Source of the DNA: Acidiluteibacter ferrifornacis
GTDB lineage: Bacteria > Bacteroidota > Bacteroidia > Flavobacteriales_E > Vicingaceae
DNA length: 64,000 nt
Direction: 5' to 3'
NCBI RefSeq assembly: GCF_009909615.1
Contig: NZ_WWNE01000003.1
Span: 557,248 to 621,247, forward strand
The notes under the pieces were generated by a model that saw only the letters and a program-made list of their open reading frames with translations, was not told where the DNA came from and made no database searches. Position numbers and translations under genes: made by a program. Shown here piece after piece: positions 18,435 to 28,341 of this stretch; the first letter of the stretch is position 1, and each line of letters begins with the position of its first letter.

Positions 18435-19488
18435 ATTCAGAATAATATCGTTTTAAATCAACCTCTTTATCCATAGCAGTTCCATTTTCTTGAAAATCAA
18501 TAAATTCTTCAATTAGTTTAGGAGCCATCATTAATCCTCTAGATCCTAGACCATTCACAATAGATATGTTTCGGTGAATTGGATGGCTGCCAAAAACAGG
18601 TCGCCTATCTTTTACTGCCGGTCTAATACCTGCAGTTTGCTCAATTACTGTGTATTTACATTGAATTAGTTCATTTAAATCATTCAATAGACTCTCTTTT
18701 TTGTCCTTTGTTGTATTTAAACTCAAATCTCCCCAATCATAAGTGGAACCTATTTTATAATAATTATTTCCTAAAGGAAGGATAAACACTTTTTTATTAA
18801 AAATATAGTCATCTGACATTTCATTACTATGAATAGTAATTAATTCTCCTTTTACTAAACTTAGTGGTATCCAATCAAAAAACGGATTATTATTGGATTT
18901 AAATCCTTGGCAAAAAATCAAATGCTTGGCTACGAAATTATTGTATTCTACTGTTTTTTCTTGTATTGTTAATTGGTTGAAATTAAAGCTTTCTTTAATT
19001 AATAAATGATCCTTAATTAGATTTTTTTGATAGGCTTTAAGAAGAACGGTTGTGTCTATCCAAGCAGTATTATTGACTAAAGCACCTTTGAATTTTTTTA
19101 GAAATGAATATTCAGATAGGTCTAAAAAGTGATCAGAAATATATGCTTTTACTTCTTCATTAGTTGAACGATGCTTCCAATATTTAATTTCATCTTCGGA
19201 GTTTATTAGTTTTAGAATAGGTGTTTTATGATAAAATTTTGTTGCTAAATGCTTTTCTAATTGATGATAATGCAACTCATTATAAGCTAAAAATTCTTCA
19301 GCTCTCCATGTTTTGGTTAGTCTTTTTAACACAAGTGGGTTTATTAAACCAGCAGCTACAATTGTACTTGATGATTCGTGATTGTCGTCAATTACTCTTA
19401 CTTTATAGCCTTTATTTATAAGTTGATAACTCAATAAAGTTCCTGCAATTCCTTGTCCTACGATGAGGTAATCAATTTCTTGTTTCAT
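18412..19488 (-). CDS. FAD-dependent oxidoreductase (DAO family)
   Basis: 358 residues. The N-terminal dinucleotide motif is V-G-Q-G-I-A-G (residues 9-15), followed by a DAO-type fold with an A-A-G-L-I-N-P block near 46 and a C-terminal A-G-I-R-P-A-V-K-D-R-R-P block plus G-L-G-S-R-G near 313. This is the pattern of D-amino-acid oxidase-like and MnmC C-terminal-like flavoproteins. The substrate cannot be read from the sequence. It is convergent with the response regulator gene and overlaps its 3' end. Confidence 0.85.
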   Translation of the reverse strand: MKQEIDYLIVGQGIAGTLLSYQLINKGYKVRVIDDNHESSSTIVAAGLINPLVLKRLTKTWRAEEFLAYNELHYHQLEKHLATKFYHKTPILKLINSEDEIKYWKHRSTNEEVKAYISDHFLDLSEYSFLKKFKGALVNNTAWIDTTVLLKAYQKNLIKDHLLIKESFNFNQLTIQEKTVEYNNFVAKHLIFCQGFKSNNNPFFDWIPLSLVKGELITIHSNEMSDDYIFNKKVFILPLGNNYYKIGSTYDWGDLSLNTTKDKKESLLNDLNELIQCKYTVIEQTAGIRPAVKDRRPVFGSHPIHRNISIVNGLGSRGLMMAPKLIEEFIDFQENGTAMDKEVDLKRYYSEFKPDSAY

Positions 19489-19562
19489 AGATTGTCCAAA
19501 ACTAGCGAATTCAAGCTATGGGGAATTAAAAATTACTAATTTTGTTACCTAATCTAAAAATA

Positions 19563-19748
19563 ATGGATTCAAACATCATCTTAGGTATTATTGGTCCTAA
19601 CCAAATTATTATCATCTTGGTAATCGTAGTATTATTGTTTGGTGCAAAGAAAATTCCTGAATTAATGAAAGGAGTTGGTAAAGGCATTAAAGAGTTTAAA
19701 GATGCTACAGGTAAAGAAGAAGAAAATAAGAAAGACGAAAACAAATAA
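19563..19748 (+). CDS. tatA: Sec-independent translocase subunit TatA
   Basis: 61 residues from ATG at 19563; an in-frame TTG at 19542 would add seven residues and is less likely. One transmembrane helix (about 9-24) is followed by F-G-A-K-K-I-P-E-L and an amphipathic helix, then a charged tail rich in Lys and Glu. This is the TatA/E plan: many copies form the pore element that moves folded proteins bearing twin-arginine signals. No tatC or tatB is visible here. gatA starts 24 bases after the stop. Confidence 0.93.
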   Translation: MDSNIILGIIGPNQIIIILVIVVLLFGAKKIPELMKGVGKGIKEFKDATGKEEENKKDENK

Positions 19749-19772
19749 TACAACACCTAATATTTCATAACA

Positions 19773-21206
19773 TTGAAAGAATACACTTCTCTATCGGAGA
19801 TTCAAACGGAATTACTTTCTGGTGATTTATCTTGTGAACAATTGGTTAAAGGATACCTTAGCCGAATTAGTGAACGTAAAAATTTGAATGCTTTTTTAGA
19901 AACTTTTGATCAATCAGCTATAGAAAGAGCAAAAGAAGTGGATTCAAAAATTACTGCCAAAACTGCAGGGAAATTGGCAGGAATGGTTATTGGAATAAAA
20001 GATAACATTGTCTATAAAGGTCATAAAGTTTCTGCATCATCCAAAATGTTGGAGAACTTTGAATCTCTATTTTCTGCAACTGTAGTAGAAAAGTTATTGG
20101 AAGAAGATGCCATCATCATTGGTCGTTTAAATTGCGATGAATTTGCAATGGGGAGTTCTACTGAAAATTCAGCTTTTGGTGTTACACATAATGCAGAAAA
20201 TGAAGCTTTCGTACCTGGAGGTTCTTCAGGTGGTTCTGCAGTTGCTGTTCAGGCTGGATTATGTCTAGTAGCTTTAGGGTCAGATACTGGAGGATCTATT
20301 AGACAACCAGCATCGTATTGTGGTGTGGTTGGAATTAAGCCAACATACGGCAGAGTTTCTAGAAACGGATTAATAGCTTTCGCTTCTTCTTTTGATCAGA
20401 TTGGGCCTTTTACTAAATCAGTAGACGATGCTGCGTTAGTTTTAGAAGTTATTTCTGGCCATGATAAAATGGATAGTACTTCTTCCAGTAAAGCTGTTCC
20501 CAGTTACTCCCAGTCTATTCAAGAAAAAGAGAATAAGAAGTATAAAATAGCTTATATAAAAGATTGTTTGCAACATCAAGGACTCAATGAAGAAGTTAGA
20601 CAAACGGTAAATAATGAAATAGAAAGGTTAAAAAAGGAAGGACATATTGTCGAACCAATTTCTTTTCCATTTCTCGATTATATGGTACCAACTTATTATG
20701 TTTTAACAACTGCTGAAGCTTCTTCAAATTTGGCAAGATATGATGGTGTTCATTTTGGATATAGAAGTCCAAATGCTTCAAATTTAGAAGAAACTTATGT
20801 TTATTCTCGATCTGAAGGTTTTGGAGCTGAGGTTAAGAGAAGAATAATGTTAGGTACTTATGTTTTATCTGCAGGCTATTATGATGCTTATTATGCAAAA
20901 GCACAGAAAGTAAGAAGAATTTTACGCGATAAAACAAAAGCGATTTTTGCAGAATTTGATTTTATATTATCACCTACTACAACCAATTCCGCTTTTAAAA
21001 TTGGTGAGAAAAGTGATGATCCTATTGAAATGTATTTGGAAGACATCTTTACAGTTCAAGCTAATTTAGTTGGTATGCCAGCCATCTCAATACCTATTGG
21101 AAAAACGAGCAATAATATGCCTTTTGGACTTCAATTAATGGCAGATGCGTTTGAAGAAGAAAAATTGCTTGATATATCTAAAAAGATAATGAACAGTACG
21201 AAGTGA
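19773..21206 (+). CDS. gatA: Asp-tRNA(Asn)/Glu-tRNA(Gln) amidotransferase subunit A
   Basis: 477 residues from a TTG start, the only one that gives the normal N-terminus. The amidase signature is intact: Lys76 (G-I-K-D-N), cis-Ser151 and Ser175 (D-T-G-G-S), matching the Lys-cisSer-Ser triad of GatA. With GatB and GatC, the enzyme releases ammonia from glutamine and converts mischarged Glu-tRNA(Gln) or Asp-tRNA(Asn). gatB and gatC are not in the window, as often in Bacteroidota. It sits 24 bases after tatA and may share its transcript. Confidence 0.95.
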   Translation: MKEYTSLSEIQTELLSGDLSCEQLVKGYLSRISERKNLNAFLETFDQSAIERAKEVDSKITAKTAGKLAGMVIGIKDNIVYKGHKVSASSKMLENFESLFSATVVEKLLEEDAIIIGRLNCDEFAMGSSTENSAFGVTHNAENEAFVPGGSSGGSAVAVQAGLCLVALGSDTGGSIRQPASYCGVVGIKPTYGRVSRNGLIAFASSFDQIGPFTKSVDDAALVLEVISGHDKMDSTSSSKAVPSYSQSIQEKENKKYKIAYIKDCLQHQGLNEEVRQTVNNEIERLKKEGHIVEPISFPFLDYMVPTYYVLTTAEASSNLARYDGVHFGYRSPNASNLEETYVYSRSEGFGAEVKRRIMLGTYVLSAGYYDAYYAKAQKVRRILRDKTKAIFAEFDFILSPTTTNSAFKIGEKSDDPIEMYLEDIFTVQANLVGMPAISIPIGKTSNNMPFGLQLMADAFEEEKLLDISKKIMNSTK

Positions 21207-21308
21207 ATAAGTGTTTAATTGTTTCTCTTACACTATTTCACATTTCACGAAATTTACATACCAAAGAAGGCCTAACCTTCGTTGTAGTTTAAATAATACC
21301 CAATTCTA

Positions 21309-22805
21309 ATGATTAACAAGTTAGTATTAGTCGCTTCATTTATTGTAGCAAGCACAACAGCGATAGCTTCTGGGGTAGTTTCCAAAAGCCAAAAATCTGA
21401 CACTACATTTATAATTTCTTCTGATGATGAAGTTTTGGCAATGATAGATAGCATTATAGCTAGAAAATTTACCAAACAATTTTCAGTAGATGAGAAATTG
21501 TTTGGTAATGGAGATACCAACTTAGTCATTACTACAGTAGAGGATCATACCGATTCAATTATCAGACATCGTTTGGAATTATTAAATAGAAATACGCCAT
21601 TTGATTTAGTTTACAACGATTATGTAAAGGCTTTTATAAAATTGTATGCTGATAGAAGAAGACAGTTAACCAGCAACATTTTAGGTTTGGCTCCTTTTTA
21701 TTTTCCAATGTTTGAAGAAGTTTTAGATCGATATGATATGCCCTTAGAGCTAAAGTACCTTGCAGTGATAGAATCTGCATTGAATCCACAAGCGAAAAGC
21801 CGGGTCGGTGCGATGGGCTTATGGCAGTTCATGTATCGTACGGGTAAAATGTATGATTTAAATATTACTTCATACTATGATGAACGTATGGATCCATACA
21901 AATCTACTGTGGCTGCTTGTGAGTTCATGACGGATATGTATAAAATGTATGGTGATTGGAACCTGGTTTTAGCAGCATATAATTCAGGAGCTGGAAATGT
22001 GAATAAAGCAATTAGAAGATCAGGTGGAAAACGCGATTATTGGGAAATAATCAACTACTTACCACGTGAAACAAGAGGCTATGTTCCAGCTTTTATTGCG
22101 GTAAATTATATTATGAATTATTCGTTGGAACATCAAATTTTTCCAACAAACCCACAATATACTTGTATCAAGTATGATACTGTAATGATAACTAAAGGTT
22201 TTACTTTTAAGGACTTGTCTACTTATATCGACATGCCAGTTAAGGATATTGCTTATTTTAATCCGATGTATAAAGCAGAGTTGATTCCCACTTCGGATAA
22301 ACCCCTTCCTCTTTGCCTTCCTTCTGATAAAATAGGATTGTATTTGACCAATGAAACTAATATTTATGCAGACCTACAACGTAAAGAGTTGGCAGATAGT
22401 ATTGCAGATGTTAGAGAAGAAGAAAAAATTGTAGAACAAAATATGGTGGTACACCGCGTTCGTAGTGGAGAGTATTTAGGTTCTATAGCTAATAAGTATA
22501 AAGTAAGTGTCAGTAATTTAATGGCTTGGAATAATATGAGATCTACCCGATTAAATCCTGGTGATCGATTAACTATTTATACCTCAGGTGCTCCAGATTC
22601 TAAGCCTGTTACTACAGCTAGTGTTTCAAAAAAAACAACTTCTGGGGAGTTTAAGTACCACGTCATTCAACCGGGGGATACTTTATGGGATATTGCTAAG
22701 AAATACAATGGTATAACAGTAAATGATTTAAAGCAAATGAATAATCATTTGAATTTTAAGCACCTTAAGCCTGGAATGAAAATAAAAGTTCCTGTGGCAA
22801 GCTAA
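21309..22805 (+). CDS. Membrane-bound lytic transglycosylase with two LysM domains (MltD-like)
   Basis: 498 residues with an N-terminal signal sequence. A GH23 lytic transglycosylase domain (about 140-290) carries the catalytic Glu155 in A-V-I-E-S-A-L-N-P and the blocks G-A-M-G-L-W-Q-F-M and L-A-A-Y-N-S-G. Two LysM peptidoglycan-binding modules follow near 380-425 and 448-495, each with the G-D-T-L/G-E-Y-L and W-N-N/M-N-N pattern. It cleaves the glycan backbone to leave 1,6-anhydro-MurNAc ends. The downstream DUF4837 lipoprotein starts 5 bases after the stop. Confidence 0.93.
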   Translation: MINKLVLVASFIVASTTAIASGVVSKSQKSDTTFIISSDDEVLAMIDSIIARKFTKQFSVDEKLFGNGDTNLVITTVEDHTDSIIRHRLELLNRNTPFDLVYNDYVKAFIKLYADRRRQLTSNILGLAPFYFPMFEEVLDRYDMPLELKYLAVIESALNPQAKSRVGAMGLWQFMYRTGKMYDLNITSYYDERMDPYKSTVAACEFMTDMYKMYGDWNLVLAAYNSGAGNVNKAIRRSGGKRDYWEIINYLPRETRGYVPAFIAVNYIMNYSLEHQIFPTNPQYTCIKYDTVMITKGFTFKDLSTYIDMPVKDIAYFNPMYKAELIPTSDKPLPLCLPSDKIGLYLTNETNIYADLQRKELADSIADVREEEKIVEQNMVVHRVRSGEYLGSIANKYKVSVSNLMAWNNMRSTRLNPGDRLTIYTSGAPDSKPVTTASVSKKTTSGEFKYHVIQPGDTLWDIAKKYNGITVNDLKQMNNHLNFKHLKPGMKIKVPVAS

Positions 22806-22810
22806 TTGGT

Positions 22811-23815
22811 ATGAAAAATATTATTTACTTCTTCCTCTTTTTGTTAACCTTTTCTTTGGGTTCGTGCGTACTTGATAATAGCGAACGAACTTTACCTGCG
22901 AGTACAGGTAAATCTGGTGAACTTATAATTGTTTTAGATACGATCTATGCCAATGGGCTAACTGGCGAAGCTTTGGAGCAAGTTTTTCTCGAGGATGTTT
23001 ATGGTGTTCCTCGTAGTGAGCCTATTTTTAGTGTAGTTACAGTACCTCATAAAGGATTTACGAGTATGTTACAAACAGTGCGTAATATACTTGAACTGGA
23101 TATTAATTCCGCCAATAAAACACAAATAGAAATAAAAGAAGATGTTTGGGCTCAGGATCAAATGATAGTTACGATATCTGCTCCAAATGATAAAAGTGCT
23201 GCAGCTATTTTATCAAAGAATAAGGATAAACTTCAGAAGCTGTTTAATGAAGCAGAATTACGACGCTCGAAGCTTCAATTAGAAAAGGGTGTTGATCTTG
23301 ATGAGTCTAACAAATTGTTAGAAAAACATGGGTTCTCATTAAAGGTTCCTTCAGAGTTTTTTGTTTCAATGGATTCTAGTGATTTCTTTTTCGTACGAAA
23401 AAATAGAGTTGTTGGGGAGCATCAAATTCTACAAGGTGTTATGGTTTATAGTTATTCTTACAATAATGATAGCGCCTTTGTACCAAAAGTGATTGTAGAT
23501 TCTATGGAGACATTTATCTACAATGTAAAAGGGCAACCAAAAGGAAATATGGCTGTAGAGTTGCAGTATCCTGTTTTAAAAGAAGAAATTAATTTTAAAG
23601 AAAAGTACGCTATAAAGCTTTCAGGCTTGTGGAAAATGGAAGGAATATTCATGGGAGGCTCTTTTATTAATTATACTTTTTTAGATTCTAAAGAAGAAAG
23701 AGTGGTTAATATATATGGCTTTGTTTATGCCCCTAAATTTAATCATAGAGAGTATTTAAGAGAACTTGAAGCGTTATTCACCACTTACCATGAAAAAGCT
23801 AATATTACCCCTTAA
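22811..23815 (+). CDS. DUF4837 family lipoprotein
   Basis: 334 residues. The lipoprotein signal has its cysteine in the G-S-C box (about residue 19). The body follows the DUF4837 pattern: an A-S-T-G-K-S-G-E-L start, a Y-G-V-P-R-S-E-P block, and a V-P-H-K-G-F block near 75. The family is restricted to Bacteroidota and its role is not known. The gene sits directly behind a lytic transglycosylase and its last 26 bases overlap the next gene, so a role at the cell envelope is plausible but unproven. Confidence 0.85.
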   Translation: MKNIIYFFLFLLTFSLGSCVLDNSERTLPASTGKSGELIIVLDTIYANGLTGEALEQVFLEDVYGVPRSEPIFSVVTVPHKGFTSMLQTVRNILELDINSANKTQIEIKEDVWAQDQMIVTISAPNDKSAAAILSKNKDKLQKLFNEAELRRSKLQLEKGVDLDESNKLLEKHGFSLKVPSEFFVSMDSSDFFFVRKNRVVGEHQILQGVMVYSYSYNNDSAFVPKVIVDSMETFIYNVKGQPKGNMAVELQYPVLKEEINFKEKYAIKLSGLWKMEGIFMGGSFINYTFLDSKEERVVNIYGFVYAPKFNHREYLRELEALFTTYHEKANITP

Positions 23816-24359
23816 AACGCTTCTATTCGTTTTTATTTTTAACTGCATTCTTCACACTTCAACTGTAAAAGCTCAAACAGATAGTAGTATAACACCCGTT
23901 TGCTATTTGGTAAATGTGGGAGCTACTTATTCTTTTGTTGGTTACAGTACCTATGCTACTTTTGGTGTAAACTTGAAAAGACATCAATTTTACCTCGGAA
24001 TAAGAAATGTACTTTCTAAAAGCTATTTATATTACACAGGCCCTATCGGAGGAAAATTAGGTTGGAATTATGTTATTTCAGAGAATAAAAAAACTAGGTC
24101 TTTTGTTAACATCGATTACCAGAATTCATACAATAGAGCATATAATCCTAGAAGTATCTTTAAAGATAAACTGAATAGTGTACATGAGATATTTTTAAGC
24201 AATGGTCTTGACTATAAAATTTCTGATCGAATTAGAATAGGTGAGAAAATGGGAGTTGGGATGTTTCGTGAAATTTTGAATAATCTCAGTTTAGGAGTAA
24301 AGCAGAAAAACTTTGGATTTAATTTATTCATAGATCTACATGTTCATTATGAGTTTTAA
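23790..24359 (+). CDS. Small exported protein, probable outer-membrane beta-barrel type
   Basis: 189 residues from ATG at 23790; an in-frame TTG at 23766 would add eight. A signal peptide ends near V-K-A-Q. The mature part is rich in aromatic residues with alternating strands and ends in H-Y-E-F, compatible with a small beta-barrel or OmpW-like protein, but I cannot name a family. It overlaps the genes on both sides (26 and 20 bases), which points to translational coupling in a five- or six-gene + unit. Confidence 0.55.
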   Translation: MKKLILPLKTLLFVFIFNCILHTSTVKAQTDSSITPVCYLVNVGATYSFVGYSTYATFGVNLKRHQFYLGIRNVLSKSYLYYTGPIGGKLGWNYVISENKKTRSFVNIDYQNSYNRAYNPRSIFKDKLNSVHEIFLSNGLDYKISDRIRIGEKMGVGMFREILNNLSLGVKQKNFGFNLFIDLHVHYEF

Positions 24360-25224
24360 TAGCATAAAATACCTATCTGTTTTATTTGTCAGTTTCTGCT
24401 TTTTAAGTTGTGAAAAATTGGATGATTTTGAAATTGACAATTTAAATGGTAATCAAGTAGGTATTATAGGTCATGGGGGTACTGGATTTGTAAATGCGGA
24501 TAATTTGGTACCTGATAATTCATATCGGGCAATTAGAAGGGCCGTAAATGGTTTTGGAATTGAGGGCGTCGAGGTCGATGTTCAAATGAGTAGTGATGGT
24601 GAATTGTTTCTCTATCATGATTTACAATTACAATCAAAAACAAATTGTCAAGGCGAGATTAGACAGCGATTAAGCAGTGATTTGGATGATTGTAGTTATC
24701 GAACGAACTCATCTCGCTTTTTCGAAGATTTGTATTTACCTCGGTTAGACATAGTAATCAATGAATTTAAGCACTATACGCTTAAGCCATTATTCTTTCT
24801 TGATATGCGCGTTTATTTTGTAAAAAATACTTCATTTACAGATAGCTTGATGAATGAAATGGCCATTAGAGTTACTAATTTGATACATAAATACGATGGT
24901 TATAATTGGATTTATGTTGAGTCTGTAAATTTAGACTTTTTGAGAAAGGTAAAAGATTATAATTCAAAAGTGCAATTATTGTATGATGGAAACATTACGA
25001 CTGAAAGCGTTAGTAAAGTATTAGAAATAGGAGGAAAAGGAATTGTGGCAAACTATGAGAAGACCTCTAAAGAGCAAGTTAAATTGGCTCATGATAATGG
25101 GCTACAAGTAAGTGTTTTTGATATTAAATCTCGAGGATCTCATATTAAGGCCATTAAAAATAATGTGGATTTTATCCAAACGGATAATGTGGAGTTATTG
25201 ATGAATATTTTAAATAGACGCTAA
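24340..25224 (+). CDS. Glycerophosphodiester phosphodiesterase-like lipoprotein
   Basis: 294 residues. A lipoprotein signal has its cysteine in L-S-C. The GDPD fold is indicated by G-H-G-G-T-G near 45 (His of the R/H-G-H motif), E-V-D-V-Q near 78, Y-H-D-L-Q-L near 92 and a late D-F-I-Q-T-D-N. GDPD enzymes hydrolyse glycerophosphodiesters to glycerol 3-phosphate. The usual E-N-T block is replaced by D-N-S near 60, so activity should not be taken for granted. ATG at 24340 or 24349 are both possible starts. It is convergent with recO with a four-base overlap. Confidence 0.75.
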   Translation: MFIMSFNSIKYLSVLFVSFCFLSCEKLDDFEIDNLNGNQVGIIGHGGTGFVNADNLVPDNSYRAIRRAVNGFGIEGVEVDVQMSSDGELFLYHDLQLQSKTNCQGEIRQRLSSDLDDCSYRTNSSRFFEDLYLPRLDIVINEFKHYTLKPLFFLDMRVYFVKNTSFTDSLMNEMAIRVTNLIHKYDGYNWIYVESVNLDFLRKVKDYNSKVQLLYDGNITTESVSKVLEIGGKGIVANYEKTSKEQVKLAHDNGLQVSVFDIKSRGSHIKAIKNNVDFIQTDNVELLMNILNRR

Positions 25225-25934
25225 TCAGAAAAGATTGATTCTAAGACATCAATAGATTTTAAATCCTTGAATCCGTCAAGATGAAATTGATAAAAAGCGA
25301 TTAGATCGTTTAGTAAACTTCTTCTATCTTGTACATTTAATTTTATTTCTCTGTTGTTTTCTATATTACTTTTAGTAAAGAGGTAAAGAATTTCAGAGAG
25401 TCTGTTATTCATTATATTTGAAGCTTTGTTGGTCCTTTCGAAGTGACCTTCTTCTATATTAAATATAGCTCCTTTTATATATATTCCTTGTGGGTAGAAC
25501 CCAAAGTATTTGGTTAGTTCTATGATAAAATAGAGATGAAAATTGGAATTAAAATCAATACTTTCATCAAAATATTGTAAATGAACCTCAATAAATTCGT
25601 ACAAATCCACATTAGCGCTTTCTTCCTTTACTGTGGAATGCAGTAGTTCTTGAAGAAATTGAATAACAGATGTTTTGTATATATTAGTTTGAATGGTTTT
25701 AAAATGATAATAGTTTTTTGAGTTTTTAATTCGTGGCATTTGATTGTTTCCTTTCTGGTAGGTTTCAATTTCTATCATATTTAATGCCTGAAAGGAAGCT
25801 TTTGTATTACTTTTTTTACCAATGGATACTATGTATGATCTTAATCCAAAATCTTTTGTAAATAGTTTTATAATTAGACTCTTATCGGTGTATTTCGTCG
25901 TCTTAAGAACAATCGCTTGTGTTTTTAAATTCAT
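25221..25934 (-). CDS. recO: DNA repair protein RecO
   Basis: 237 residues. The N-terminal OB-fold starts with T-Q-A-I-V-L-K-T-T-K-Y, then D-K-S-L-I-I-K-L-F-T, as in other RecO proteins. The C-terminal part is helical. The zinc-binding cysteines found in many RecO proteins are missing, as is common in Bacteroidota. RecO loads RecA onto SSB-coated DNA together with RecR. It directly follows porZ (no gap between the porZ stop and this start). Confidence 0.9.
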   Translation of the reverse strand: MNLKTQAIVLKTTKYTDKSLIIKLFTKDFGLRSYIVSIGKKSNTKASFQALNMIEIETYQKGNNQMPRIKNSKNYYHFKTIQTNIYKTSVIQFLQELLHSTVKEESANVDLYEFIEVHLQYFDESIDFNSNFHLYFIIELTKYFGFYPQGIYIKGAIFNIEEGHFERTNKASNIMNNRLSEILYLFTKSNIENNREIKLNVQDRRSLLNDLIAFYQFHLDGFKDLKSIDVLESIFSD

Positions 25935-28259
25935 TTAATTAATAAACAATATCTTACCAACATTTGTCTTTAAATTGCCGTTTCCATCTCCAGAACTACT
26001 GAATACCAAATATACTCCAGTTGCTGCTCTATCTCCATTGATAGTATTTCCATCCCAAATAGCCTGACCACCCAAGGACTTCATTTCTCTAACTAACTTT
26101 CCATTTATATCTGTTATTTTTACTATGGATCCATTAACTAATCCACGGATAGCAATTGGTCCACTATATTCAGGTCTAACTGGGTTGGGATATATTTCTA
26201 CTTGTTCAAAATCATTAAAACCGTTGGTTGCATCTCCCTTATATGATACAATTCCATCTTCTGTAGCAAAGAATATTTCTCCGTTAATATCATCAATTGC
26301 TAACCCAAACACATTGTTTGAAATAAGAGGGCTATTGTTAATAGTAAAATGTAGAATTTCTTCTGATCCGTCTTCCGATAGTAAGTAAACACCTTGTCCT
26401 TCTGTTGCAATCCACTTTCTATTTGCGCCATCTATTTTAATGTCAGATATTTTTATTGCTTCAAGTAATATTTCAACATCCGCTCCCTGTTGAATTAGTA
26501 TCCGTTGTGCATTCTTATTGCCTTCAAATACTCCATCTGGGTTATAGAATACGGCCAATCCGTCATCTGTCCCAATCCATATTTCTCCATCTTGATCTAC
26601 GGCACCTACTAATCCCCTAGCTCCGGGGATATTTCCATTCTCAGTTGCAGATGTTAATAATAATTTTCTATCATCACTTAAATCTTCTATCGTCCCATTA
26701 TCATCGAATACAAAAATCTCTAGGGTAGAACCTACTCTCGGTATAAGTACCCATTTTATTCCTGCATTCGAAATGAGTATGTCTCCTACAGATTTTGCAG
26801 AGGAAATGTCTTCTGGGAATCCAAAGTTATACCAATCCCCATTTGCTTTTTTCACGGAAATTAATGTGTCGGTATAGGTATGCGAGACCCATAGGTTACC
26901 ATTAGCATCGTATGTGCTACCTCCTATTCCAAACCAACTATAAGCAGTCCTTGAAGGTACTCTAGAATTGGAACTGTCATATACATTAACTACTCTATCG
27001 TCAAGTAATTCTATTAATCCTCCACCCCAACTACCAATAAATGCATTATTTTTATTAGCAGGATTTATTGTAATATTCAGTAAGTCAAAAGTCCCGTTGA
27101 GTTTCGATTCATTTTCTGGTACAAGATAGTTCCATGTCCCAGAGTTATAAATACTTATTTCGGGATATTTATATAGATTATTGTATGCAGAGTTGTATCC
27201 ACCTTGGACTGCATATACTTTTCCTCCATTTGCCTCTAGCTTAAAGACATTTTTAATACGTGGACCATTTGCACTGTACGTTGAATAGTTATTATTATTT
27301 TGTCTGACTAAGCCAATATCAAGGTCTGCATACCATAGGTTATTTGTTTCATTATCAATAGCAACGTACGAGGGGTTAAAATTTGAGATACCATTGTAAT
27401 TGTATACAGTATCTATCATTTCATGGTTGGAATTCATTTTTGCTACTTCTCTGTTAGATATAAAATAGGCATGGTCTTTTATAGCTATTACATCTTTAGT
27501 TTCATCTTTTTGAAAACCCTTATATTGTGTCCATTTACTACCTTTTTTTATATAGATGCTATCAGAGATATTTGATATTTTCTTTGAAATTGCAATGATG
27601 TTGTTTTCAAATTTTTCAATTGATCTGTATTCAAACCGTGATATATCAGGTATTAATTTCCAGTTTCTGTAATCAGTTAAATTAAGTTTTGTCGAGGCGT
27701 ATTTTACACCATTTTTTGTTGCTGCGTAAATAGTGTCTCTCAATACTGTTACATCAAATACTTCGTCGTATGTTCCATTATTTCCTACTATATATGAGTC
27801 TGATATTTCTCTCTTGTTGGTATTTACTTTTACTATTCCGAATCCTGTCGATAAATAGATATATTCTTGATCTACAAATAAATTATTAATGGTTTTGTTT
27901 GGAATGGTAAGGTTATTTTTTAGGAATGGAATATTAAAAATGGATTCATTTTTAAATAAATCAATATTTCCATTTGTGTAACCTATCACCAAGGTTTGGG
28001 ATTGTTCATTATATGCCAATGAATTTATTCCAACATCTGAAAGTCCATTGACTTTGCTTTTTCTATTGACAGAATTATCATTTTTATCAATGTAAAATAT
28101 AGCTGAACCCGTACTACAATATATTTTACCTCCCCCAATTGCTACTACCTCTCCACTACTGTATGGTAAATGATCTGTCCAGGAGCCCAAAGGTTTGTCT
28201 TGTGCGATTCCATTTAATATGAATAATGTTGGGAGTATTGCGGTTACAATTTTTTTCAT
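25935..28259 (-). CDS. porZ: PorZ-like type IX secretion component (two-component regulator propeller and sorting domain)
   Basis: 774 residues, close to the P. gingivalis PorZ length. A signal peptide ends near A-Q-D. Residues 25-660 form propeller-type repeats with G-I-V-K-V, G-L-V-R-Q and D-G-L-A-V-F motifs. The C-terminal 85 residues are a T9SS-type domain beginning Y-P-N-P-V-R and ending in G-K-I-L-F-I. PorZ acts at the cell surface with PorU, PorV and PorQ and delivers the A-LPS anchor to cargo proteins. The neighbour recO is a common setting in Bacteroidota as far as I recall. A generic propeller sensor without T9SS role is the alternative. Confidence 0.8.
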   Translation of the reverse strand: MKKIVTAILPTLFILNGIAQDKPLGSWTDHLPYSSGEVVAIGGGKIYCSTGSAIFYIDKNDNSVNRKSKVNGLSDVGINSLAYNEQSQTLVIGYTNGNIDLFKNESIFNIPFLKNNLTIPNKTINNLFVDQEYIYLSTGFGIVKVNTNKREISDSYIVGNNGTYDEVFDVTVLRDTIYAATKNGVKYASTKLNLTDYRNWKLIPDISRFEYRSIEKFENNIIAISKKISNISDSIYIKKGSKWTQYKGFQKDETKDVIAIKDHAYFISNREVAKMNSNHEMIDTVYNYNGISNFNPSYVAIDNETNNLWYADLDIGLVRQNNNNYSTYSANGPRIKNVFKLEANGGKVYAVQGGYNSAYNNLYKYPEISIYNSGTWNYLVPENESKLNGTFDLLNITINPANKNNAFIGSWGGGLIELLDDRVVNVYDSSNSRVPSRTAYSWFGIGGSTYDANGNLWVSHTYTDTLISVKKANGDWYNFGFPEDISSAKSVGDILISNAGIKWVLIPRVGSTLEIFVFDDNGTIEDLSDDRKLLLTSATENGNIPGARGLVGAVDQDGEIWIGTDDGLAVFYNPDGVFEGNKNAQRILIQQGADVEILLEAIKISDIKIDGANRKWIATEGQGVYLLSEDGSEEILHFTINNSPLISNNVFGLAIDDINGEIFFATEDGIVSYKGDATNGFNDFEQVEIYPNPVRPEYSGPIAIRGLVNGSIVKITDINGKLVREMKSLGGQAIWDGNTINGDRAATGVYLVFSSSGDGNGNLKTNVGKILFIN

Positions 28260-28322
28260 TTTGGTTTAAATTTGGTGTTAATATAACTAAACACGTGATA
28301 AATTTATTGTCTAAAATTAGTT

Positions 28323-28330
28323 TATATTTG
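28323..28330 (+). promoter_or_regulatory. -7 element for tRNA-Arg
   Basis: TATATTTG is a full match to TAnnTTTG and ends 11 bases before the mature tRNA. The nearest TTG upstream is only 13 bases away, so the -33 element is unclear. Confidence 0.45.
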
Positions 28331-28341
28331 CAGCCGCTTTT

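Noticed and set aside
22055-22075. A CACGTGAAACA half that looks like a third parS site inside the lytic transglycosylase gene
   Set aside because: The right half matches but four of the first five bases of the left half differ, and the bases code a conserved protein stretch; treated as chance.
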